This document shows positions 57,701 to 64,000 of a stretch of 64,000 bases of DNA, one piece after another. The stretch comes from Atriophallophorus winterbourni (Eukaryota > Platyhelminthes > Trematoda > Plagiorchiida > Microphallidae). The DNA is taken from positions 1 through 64,000 of the forward strand of contig JACCGJ010018503.1 in NCBI GenBank assembly GCA_013407085.1, written 5' to 3'. Each line of letters starts with the position of its first letter. Position 1 is the stretch's first letter. The notes beneath the pieces are model-generated. The model did no database searches. It was not told the DNA's origin and saw nothing but the letters and a program-made list of their open reading frames with translations. Both the position numbers and the translations under genes were made by a program.

Positions 57701-58901
57701 ATCCATCAATTATTCATAATAAAAATACAAACATTACATTAAGTTTTTCAATACTACTTTGAGAACTCTTGCTTTCTCATCTATTCTGATGTTTGGCAAC
57801 ATCGAGTTATGGTGCTAGTTTAGACAAGAATGTGGAATATCAAAGCCGACATGTGAGTGCGAGTGGTATGGCTTGATCGGAGGCCAAATTGATACCTCAA
57901 AGGATAAGACGTTTAGTTCAGTGTTACGTAAGTGAGGTTTATTCCGATCGAACACGTCTGTGAGCTAAAGTATCCAAATGAAGAGGCACCATTAACTCCT
58001 AATAAGAGAGATCACGAATACAGCCTATCATACTCTCGCGCAGCTTGACGTCCTTTCGTATCCATAGTTCTCAAGTTTGCTCTCTGTGTAATCAAACACT
58101 GGGTTTATATACCGATTGAGCATAAGCGTTAATGTGCCAATGAATATAAGTTCAACTATATGTCGAAGCATTTCAAGAATCCCACAGGCTTGGCTACACA
58201 CGGCTTCGCATTGCATGATATTTTTCATTCATCCACTTATCCAAACACCAAGATCCTCATCTTTCGTGGTATAATCCAGTTGATGAGACCGAACTTGTAT
58301 CAGAACGCGAAATTTTCATCAGTCAGCAATCTTTTGCGATTTCTAAAGTTGAATGAAAGCCTTTTCCTCTCTGGCAATTTATCCAAATCGCTCTGTAAGC
58401 CCAACAATCCACACTGGACTTGATTCGCATTAGAGTTCTGTATTATCTGCAAAAAGAAGCATCTTGGCTGCCACTGGTTTCGGAAGGTCATCGATGTACA
58501 CTAAGAAGAGAACCAGCTCAAATCCCGGAATCTTGGTTTGATTTTTCGAAATAATTGATTGATCACAAACTTTCTAAATCACATATCATCCGGTTGATTT
58601 TATTTCAGATGGAGAGCCCATATATCCAATCAGTCTGAAGGCGTTCAAGAGAGCCGATCGCTTGACGATAGAATGGGAAATGCCTAAATTCAGCCTCACA
58701 CATATCGACACTTTCAAGTTGTTTTTGCTCGCATCGGAGAACATTCCTCTCTGTCCGATAACTTTCGGTCCAGCCCTCAAATATCGATACGTGCTTACAG
58801 GAATCAATGTTGACGGACCTATTATTGTATTTATCAAAGGTTACAAAAAAGATTTATTGAGAATGCGAGCTTCAATATGTTCACAGATGCAACAAGAGTA
58901 G
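45679..58901 (+). CDS. Secreted multi-domain fibronectin type III-like protein, ten coding exons, 650 aa
   Basis: Join 45679-45745, 47071-47331, 48275-48556, 49835-49897, 50510-50596, 52397-52666, 55420-55710, 56715-56765, 57267-57554, 58609-58901. All introns are GT-AG and phase 1; all eight internal exons are multiples of three, so the frame stays open to TAG at 58899-58901. Residues 1-19 are a signal peptide (MKSASHLCLILLTGHVAIA). Exons 2, 3, 6, 7, 9 and 10 each encode an 87-97-residue beta-sandwich-like module. Modules 3 and 7 share LTW, a Cys, and TVEQ. Most modules carry a paired-Tyr strand (YKYSVQL, YSYVVTV, YEYTLKS, YTYRWQI, YRYVLTG). There is no transmembrane segment or GPI tail, so it is likely secreted. 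The function is unknown; extracellular adhesion or host-interface roles are guesses. A skipped or extra exon in the long introns cannot be excluded. Confidence 0.8.
46305..46815 (-). mobile_element. CR1-like 3' fragment in intron 1 of the modular gene
   Basis: Minus strand: LLKRSSYGL-type helix, LRLFDFRCRRLRSDLILMYN-like region, HVPNHPFSKLFTRSPPRPSR, SYAVRVSFTWNTLPSTVTHS, FKSNLEKYLRENP, then a 3' UTR ending at GGTCTAAAAAGCATTTAGC in plus orientation (46310). It corresponds to the last 500 bp of the 24.4-27.2 kb family. Confidence 0.85.
47071..47331 (+). CDS. Modular gene exon 2 (module 1)
   Basis: 261 nt, phase 1-1. It encodes SIFRKYNLRSECRVGEKGPQ, a charged segment, and YNLRYDYKASKTTPFCRAVA, ending CCSEQTPR. 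The acceptor is TTGATTCTAG, the donor A|GTAGGT. It is the most diverged module, with five cysteines. Confidence 0.7.
47492..47990 (+). repeat. Two diverged family A repeats in intron 2
   Basis: CACTACCGGTTTCTGGTTGT, CATAGGGTTCGTACAACGAA, ACGGATGCCTGGCTGTTTCC and CATCAGGTGGAGACAGTAAT repeat the 53.6-kb unit order twice, about 240 bp apart, with many substitutions. Confidence 0.8.
48275..48556 (+). CDS. Modular gene exon 3 (module 2)
   Basis: 282 nt, phase 1-1. It encodes SLEALDVTLDNLITPGC, QMLTWTK, DTCSPTFTVEQY and NIYKYSVQLHLGS, ending TPS. LTW plus C plus TVEQ and the YKYSV strand align with exon 7. The donor is G|GTATGT. Confidence 0.85.
48557..49834. other. Intron 3 of the modular gene
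   Basis: About 1.3 kb of AT-rich sequence. The plus-strand open frame at 49405-49635 has no recognisable content. Confidence 0.5.
49835..49897 (+). CDS. Modular gene exon 4 (63-nt small symmetric exon)
   Basis: Encodes NDWKVEQKPADVTVKRCVYI plus split Glu and Asp codons. Acceptor CATTCTAAACAG and donor G|GTATGT are good, and both ends are phase 1. Support is splice-site and frame continuity only. Confidence 0.6.
50510..50596 (+). CDS. Modular gene exon 5 (87-nt small symmetric exon)
   Basis: Encodes DQNREYFLNTGIKHDLRDYF then DTITCGYS between split Asp codons. Acceptor ATTTTTCAG and donor G|GTATGT, phase 1-1. Exons 4 and 5 together give about 50 residues, less than a full module. Confidence 0.6.
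50597..52396. other. Intron 5 of the modular gene
   Basis: About 1.8 kb. A possible acceptor and open frame at 51945-52040 lacks a phase-1 donor, so it was not called as an exon. No repeats were recognised. Confidence 0.45.
52397..52666 (+). CDS. Modular gene exon 6 (module 3)
   Basis: 270 nt, phase 1-1. It encodes LQQISVKNIHHANAQLLDFT, EPPTKVGGEPLFYELTVSPG, and NTAYEYTLKSIRPDN, ending YLH. The order of hydrophobic strands and the YEYTL block fit a fibronectin III-like sandwich. The acceptor is TTTTTTCCAG. Confidence 0.85.
53571..54125 (+). repeat. Family A: two tandem ~242-bp units closing in an inverted repeat
   Basis: Units start at 53571 and 53813 with TAATGTGTTGCTCACAT and share CGGTTTCTGGCTGTTTGCCG and CAGGTGGAGACAGTAAGATC. 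The second unit stops near 54000 and continues as an inverted copy of its own middle (54001-54120), so GGTTCGTACAACGAACC-like sequence occurs in both orientations. Confidence 0.9.
54726..54902. repeat. Inverted repeat with ~47-bp arms
   Basis: Left arm 54726-54773 contains AATGAAACGGTGAGAGTAG and GGTAACGTTTCGCTTCTGAC; right arm 54855-54902 is its complement (GTCAGAAGCGAAACGTTACC, CTCTCACCGTTTCATTAC). The 81-bp interior contains the hammerhead-like 5' half. It may be a Penelope-like terminal repeat in inverted configuration. Confidence 0.8.
54834..54876 (+). ncRNA. Minimal type I hammerhead-ribozyme-like motif, copy 2
   Basis: TTGGT, CTGACGA (54839-54845), A, GCTTCT/AGAAGC hairpin (54847-54863), GAAA (54864-54867), CGTT, ACCAA. 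The loop of helix II differs from copy 1 while the paired bases are retained and helix II is one pair longer. Confidence 0.55.
55420..55710 (+). CDS. Modular gene exon 7 (module 4)
   Basis: 291 nt, phase 1-1. It encodes PLSRVEIPRLSITNQPGY, QTLTWSPPC, NCAAIHTVEQK and RTDSVYSYVVTVRYGLHAKS, ending LRSLS. This is the clearest fibronectin III-like module: TLTWSPP, TVEQ, and the YSYVVTVRYG strand. The acceptor is CACAATCAG, the donor G|GTGTGT. Confidence 0.88.
55711..56714. other. Intron 7 of the modular gene, no feature seen
   Basis: About 1 kb, AT-rich, no repeat or exon recognised. Confidence 0.5.
56715..56765 (+). CDS. Modular gene exon 8 (51-nt small symmetric exon)
   Basis: Encodes ITAPIQSSACQETPDN between split Ala and Gly codons. 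The strong acceptor TTTCTTTGTAG and donor G|GTGAGT are both phase 1. It links modules 4 and 5. Confidence 0.65.
57267..57554 (+). CDS. Modular gene exon 9 (module 5)
   Basis: 288 nt, phase 1-1. It encodes RLPNGDLLITNLLEQETQIL, MQIGHCKLRVKVLRIVNGHE, and LDATYTYRWQIVDAAGRHF, ending KFAW. The acceptor is CTTTTTACAG, the donor A|GTGAGT. Confidence 0.85.
57950..58535 (-). mobile_element. CR1-like RT fragment in last intron of the modular gene
   Basis: Minus strand: LVLFLVYIDDLPKPVAAKML, LFADN (58442-58453, second Asp lost), LQSDLDKLPERKRLSFNFR, and ACGILEMLRHIVELIF with LMLNRYINPVFDYTES. Both the RT start and the 3' end are missing. It is inserted opposite to the host gene. Confidence 0.75.
58609..58901 (+). 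CDS. Modular gene exon 10 (module 6, C-terminus)
   Basis: 293 nt including TAG. It encodes GEPIYPISLKAFKRADRLTI, EWEMPKF, HIDTFKLFLLASEN, LKYRYVLTGINVDGPIIVFI and a basic tail ending SQMQQE. The LTIEW and YRYVLTG blocks place it in the same module family. No canonical AATAAA was identified before the repeat array at 59.0 kb. Confidence 0.85.
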
Positions 58902-59019
58902 ACGACCTGAACACAGCAAAAAATACGATGAACAATATTGCTTGCAGCATGTTGAAAATGTGCGCCAAATATAATTAAAAGCGAACTGCCTCTTCTTCTT
59001 ATTTTGCATTTGGATTACA

Positions 59020-60540
59020 GACAAACAACGACCGATTCCGTGCTGTTTGCATTCATCAGGTAGGGACAGTAGGATCAGGATCAACATGCGCTTGAGACAG
59101 TGTAAGGAAAGTTAACCTGTGTCGCTTGTATGTCACTGTTGTGTAAGATTGGTACGGCCAAGCTCTTCTATTGCATGAGCACAACTTTATTTAGAAAGAG
59201 TTTGAAAACTTGACCACAAACAATAATGCTCATTTGCTTGCATTATCATCACACACTCTACGATCGATTTCGTGGTGTTTGCACTAATCAGGTATGGACA
59301 GTAGTTTCAGGATAAGCATACGCTTAAAGAAGTGGAAGGAGAGTTAACCTGTGTCGCTTGTATGCCACTGTTGGATATATTTGCTACGGCCAAGCTGTTC
59401 TATCGCATGATCCCACACTCACGTAGAAAGAGTTTGAAAATATGACCATTAACAAAAAGCTCATTTGCATGCATCACCATAATACATCCCACGACTGGTT
59501 TCGTGCTGTTTGCACTCATCAGGTAGGGACAGTAGGATCAAGATCCGAATGCTCGTGCAAAACAGTGGAAGAATAGTAAACTAGTCGCTGTTATATGCCG
59601 CTGTTGAACGAGATTGTTAGGAACAACCTGTTCAATCACATGAGCCCCCATTCATGTAGACTGGGTTTGAACCCATGACCATGAATAAAAAACTCATTTG
59701 CTTGCATCTCCATCACACACACACACACCCCACGACCTGTTTCGTGCTGCTTGCATTCATCAGGTAGGAACAGTAGGATAAAGATCCGCATACTCGTGAA
59801 ACAGTTTAAGAATAGTAAACAAGTTGCGCTCTTATACCAGTATCGGATAAAGTCGGTACGACCACGTGTTCAACCACATTAGCCCAAACTCATCTATGCA
59901 GGGTTTGAAACCATGACCATTAAAAAAGCTCATTTAAATAAATATCCAACACACACACCGCATGTGAATGAGCTTTTTTGTTCATGATCTTGGGTTCAAA
60001 CTATGTCTTAATGAGTGAGGGCTTACATGATTGAACAGTTTGATCGTACCAACCCTATCCAACAGTGGCATACAAGCGAAACTCGTTTACTATTCTTCGA
60101 CTGTATCAAGCACTTGATAATCCTGATTCTACTGTCCCTTCCCGGTGATATCAAACAGAACAACACCGGACGTAGGGGCTGTGTCTGTGACGGAAATGCA
60201 TAGAAATGAGCCTTTTTATTGTCATGTGTTCAAACCCAGTTTACATGAGTGTGGGCTCATTTCAATGAATAGATTGGTCGTACCAACTTTAAACAACAGT
60301 TGCATAAATTGCAACCATTTCCCAGTTCTTCCAGCGTTTCAAGCACATGCGGATCATAATCCTTCTGTCCCTCACTGATGAATGCAAAGAGCTCGAAACC
60401 TGTCGCAGGGTGTGTGATGAAAATGCATACAAATGAGTTTTCTTTCATGGTCATATGTTCAAACAATTTCTATATGAGTCTGAAATCATATGATAGAATA
60501 GGCTGCTCGTAACAACCTCTTCCAACTGCGGCATACAAGG
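59020..60540. repeat. Family A-related tandem array with central inversion
   Basis: Four plus-oriented units, marked by CAGGTAGGGACAGTAGGATC-like cores near 59055, 59288, 59518 and 59759, are spaced 230-240 bp. After 59950 the units are inverted, with CTACTGTCCCTTCC and CTTCTGTCCCTCAC near 60135 and 60365. The switch lies in AAAAAAGCTCATTT/AATGAGCTTTTTT (59924-59980). It is a sister subfamily of the 53.6-kb unit. Confidence 0.88.
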
Positions 60541-63500
60541 ATTCTAGGATTTATTTTTAAAAAAAGTTAATACTTTACAACACCACAGGATTGCGTTATG
60601 AATTGTAAATGTGAAAAATATAATAGTGTATAAGTAATAGATAATATCAAATGTAAGACTACGAATGATATTCTTTTGTATGTGTAAGCATCGCCAGGCT
60701 AGGAGAGTCCATCACCTGTTGGGGTATGGAATTCCAAAGAAATATAACACGTTCGGCAATAAATGGCGCCGACAATCAATAATGGAATTTGGGACGTAAA
60801 GGGATAAGGTATTTCCGCGTGTCACTTTCCCTTCACACACATCAAACAAGTGTCCTTTGGTAGACACAATTCTATAAGTCAGAATAATATCGCGTCGTAT
60901 CCTCATTTGGAAAAATCACAGAACCAGACGTCACAATCTTTCGGTGTACAAAACATTGCAAAGACCCATCACTAACTTTGCTGCTCTGTGATAGATTTTA
61001 TCATATAGAGCAATATCTTTTCACGGTCAACGAGCCCAGACATCTGCAGTATACTCCATCGCGTGGCGAAGGTATACGTTCATTATCCTTGGTAACATTA
61101 CCAGCGAGAATCCTCCAAATATTCTTCGAAAGACCCCTAACAATCTGTTGGTCTGTCGATATATATTCTCCGTTCTCTTCAGATTTCCACTAATCCATAC
61201 TTCAAGATCTTTTTCTAACGAACTCCATCTCACGATTACTGTTCCCAATTGATATACCCAAGGAAAATTCTTGCCAAGGTGGATCATCTAATTTTCAGTA
61301 TGTTGAATGTCATATCATTCATGGCCGCGCAATTTGACACGTTGTCCAAATCCATTTGCAGTTTCTCATAATCATCTGCAGAACTGATTTGCGTCCAAAT
61401 TTTCATATCATCCGCAAACAGGGCCATTTTGGATGATATAAAGAGAGTAAATCGTTTATGTATATAAGAAAAAAGAGCAGGCCTAGCACGGATCCTTGTG
61501 GGACTCCACTGGTGGTTTAGAACATTTGGGATAGCACTCCGTTTACTTTAACTCGGGCGTGGTGATCTGACAGGTAGTCGCACAACCATGAGAGGAGTGG
61601 TTCACATATTCCTAAACGTATCAGTTTTTAAAGAAACAAATGGTGATTGACTCAGTCAATCCTGAGTCGACTGAATAATCACAACGTTCCACTAAACCTT
61701 TCGCACGAACACTTTAGAGTAAGAAATCGCGAGAGCATTTCCGGTTTTCAACTCAGTCTAAGTGAGTTTTTCACCATTCTGGACGGCAAAAGTAGTTGGT
61801 TTGACTTTTGCTTTCGCGTACTTGATTTTGTGTATTAAATTAGGTTTGCGTTCCGTTTTTGATAGCAGCATCAATTGGTGCGCTTCCTTACCCTCTCGAA
61901 TAAGTGAAGTCACTTTGTTGTGTAACATACGGAAATGTTGCCACGAATTAGAAGTATTGTTGGCTTTATGCTGCATCTACGCTGTTTGCTTCAGCGCTGT
62001 CCACTATTTTGTTGTGCTGCGGACAACAAAACGAAATTCATGTTCGGATCTTTTAGGAACGATTTGCAATTTCTCGTCTATCTTTAATTTCCCAAAATCT
62101 ACAAGTTCGTTCCATTGCGAGTCAGGTCTTATATAGTACGTCTGTCAATGCTGAATCGATTTATTCAGGGCTAATTTATTTACCCAACGAACCACCACAT
62201 TCAGAATAAAAGATTGATGAGTACTGCAAACATAATCGAACACGAGCACTGAATATTCTCTAAGACCCAGCGGATCATGGAATCCGATCGCTTCGACAGA
62301 TTGTTCTTCCGATGTTAACATCAAATCCAAGACGGATGGACGGTGAGAACCTCTTCTTCGAGTGCATTCGTGAACATGGTTGTACAAAGGGGCTGAATCT
62401 AGTACCTCTCTAAATCGGTATTATAGCGTTTTTGTGGAGTGAACGTCTTTGAGATAAAGGGTGGGCAGGTTAAAATCACCCATAAGAAGTATTGTTGCTT
62501 GCTGATTGCGTGTCAAGCTCTGAAGCACTTAGATCAACCCCTCGTTGTACGATTCCGTAGATGAAGGAGACCTGTAGACCACACCAATAATGCAAACTTC
62601 ACCAGACATCAGCGGTAAAGAACATCAAATTATATGTTCAAATCAAGGAAGGTTATAAATGAGCCGACTCGATTACAGTCGGAATGCTCAAGATTTTTAC
62701 GCATGATATTCAGTTTGAACCGCATCATTAGGCGTTGATGGTTGGTACTATCCGTTTGCTAGCTCCCGGCTATTATCCTAGGCAAGCTCAACTTCACGTT
62801 TTGAGGTATGTTTCTTCTATTAACTTTCCATTCACGTTTGATACTATCGGTCGTTTCGGTTGTTTAGCTAGCTTTAAGGGGCTAGGACCTTGTCCTTCAT
62901 AGTTAGCAGACCGCGGTATCCTAAAAGCATCCACAAACATCCATCGATTGTTTCTGAAAGGTATTTTTACTGTTTGAGATCGTACTCAAACGTTTCTCGA
63001 GACGGTAAGTCAGCAGCATCTTCCGGAATGCCTAGAAATACAATAATGTTTTTGGATTATTTTTTCTTGAGATTTCTTCGACGACTTTCACTCTCACCAT
63101 GGGAGATCTGCATGGATACGACATGTAGACTCTGGTACATCTCTAAGAAGTTAAGCAATCGATAGTACGTTTTCCACATCCTCCGAATATTGCAGCGTTA
63201 TTCTTAAGAGTCGAGGATCATCTTTGTGAGGCGAGTTCAGGTGGTGGTTCAGCCTAACTATTGATGGGAAGTAACTGCGGCCAGTCTCATCTGACTACAG
63301 AGTTTATACCACTCAACTAAGCCATGTTTTTGCTTAGCTTCGAAGAGCGTTTTCCGAGAATCGGTCACGTTGGTAAATATAACACTAAGGTTTATACCAG
63401 CGGATTTTAGTTTATAATTTCAGTCAGTCTTTCAAGAACTGGTTTTGCTGAGTCTTTTCTCGTTTCAGTTAAGTTGATAAATCACTGATCCCGGCGAACA

Positions 63501-63890
63501 ATTACCGTTTTATTCACCTTCTACGCGGTTATCTGGGCAAATGTTGGCTTTTTTGAGTATAATGGATTTTTTATCGGCTCTTTGACAGTAACCTCTAATT
63601 TGGATAACGATGGTGCCTTTATGACGTTTTTTTAACAGTTCATTCAGTTTTTGATTAATGGATTCCAGTCGATTTAGACGCTTATCAATTTCATACTCAA
63701 AGGTTTCGCTTCCGAAACCTGGTAAACGTAACAAACACCTGGACAATTATCTCCATTAATAATGTCTACCAAATCCGAGGTCAGCGTTTTGTCCCATTTT
63801 GCATGCAATTTCAACAAACAAGCGTAAAACGTGACAGACCTCGCCTTAGGACTTACCGACTTTTGACAAACAATACACATGCACCCCTAT
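60541..63890 (-). mobile_element. CR1-like retrotransposon with ORF1, endonuclease and RT, decayed
   Basis: Minus strand order: zinc-finger start CIVCQKSVSPKARSV, EIDKRLNRLESINQKLNELL (coiled-coil-like), a long degraded ORF1, endonuclease with MGDFNLP near 62480 and SVLDLMLTSEEQSVEAIGF, linker LSKTERKPNLIHKIK, then SGVPQGSVLGL-type sequence near 61500. FADD is intact at 61407-61418, followed by YQLGTVIVRWSSLEKDLEVW and LLGVFRRIFGGFSLVMLPRI. RT fingers (about 400 bp) seem deleted near 61640-61750. The 3' UTR reaches about 60541, next to the array. Confidence 0.85.
63510..63880 (-). pseudogene. CR1 ORF1 N-terminal fragment (zinc finger and coiled coil)
   Basis: Frames 63880-63674 and 63746-63510. 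CIVC keeps the first ligand pair, but the second pair is reduced to a single Cys (FYACLLKL) and the final HTKC-like site reads HAKW. The following SETFEYEIDKRLNRLESINQ segment has heptad spacing. The end of the window lies about 100 bp upstream. Confidence 0.6.
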
Positions 63891-64000
63891 GCGGTTTTTT
63901 CTTTTCGGGGTCATCCGATCAGGGTTGTGAGCAGCACTGTTCAGTGGTGTGTGCACAAGCAGTGGTTCTGTCGAGGGATCAATGATGAATATCGTGAGCG

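Noticed and set aside
59661..59675. tRNA B-box-like GGGTTTGAACCC in the repeat array, suggesting a tRNA-derived SINE
   Set aside because: No A box at the right distance and no cloverleaf could be drawn; the match is short and imperfect.

Overview
This is an AT-rich eukaryotic nuclear window from a flatworm, most probably a digenean trematode. Intron-rich host genes sit in a dense bed of CR1-, RTE-, Ty3/Gypsy (CsRn1-like)- and Penelope-like retroelement remains, with simple-repeat 3' tails and a tiny intron. No rRNA, tRNA, CRISPR or bacterial-type operon was found. The organism call is an inference; no species-diagnostic marker was identified.

Layout. (1) 827-20270, minus strand: seven coding exons of alanine aminotransferase, from the initiating ATG to just before the C-terminus; the last exon(s) lie beyond the left edge. 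Its introns hold a dispersed repeat (family B), hammerhead-like fragments and an RTE-like remnant. (2) About 21.0-23.1 kb: a decayed minus-strand CR1-like element. (3) 23.7-38.0 kb: one minus-strand Ty3/Gypsy element (Gag zinc knuckle, protease, RT, RNase H, integrase) split by nested insertions. These are a CR1 copy inside RNase H, a CR1 tail inside RT, and about 8.8 kb of CR1, Penelope-like, foldback and satellite sequence between protease and RT. (4) 38.0-46.8 kb: more CR1 and RTE fragments in both orientations. (5) 45679-58901, plus strand: a ten-exon gene predicted to encode a 650-residue secreted protein of repeated fibronectin type III-like modules. Every internal exon is in phase 1-1 and a multiple of three. 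(6) 59.0-60.5 kb: an array of ~230-240 bp repeats that inverts in the middle. (7) 60.5-63.9 kb: another long minus-strand CR1-like element with ORF1, endonuclease and RT parts.

Only two host protein-coding genes are supported. The aminotransferase is a conserved metabolic enzyme. The plus-strand modular gene was not matched to any named gene and is the best candidate for something undescribed. All retroelement genes seen are broken. The most informative observations are the phase-1 modular secreted gene, the 23/29-nt intron in the aminotransferase, two minimal hammerhead-ribozyme-like motifs (one 3' of a Penelope-like endonuclease fragment), and the readable order of nested insertions.
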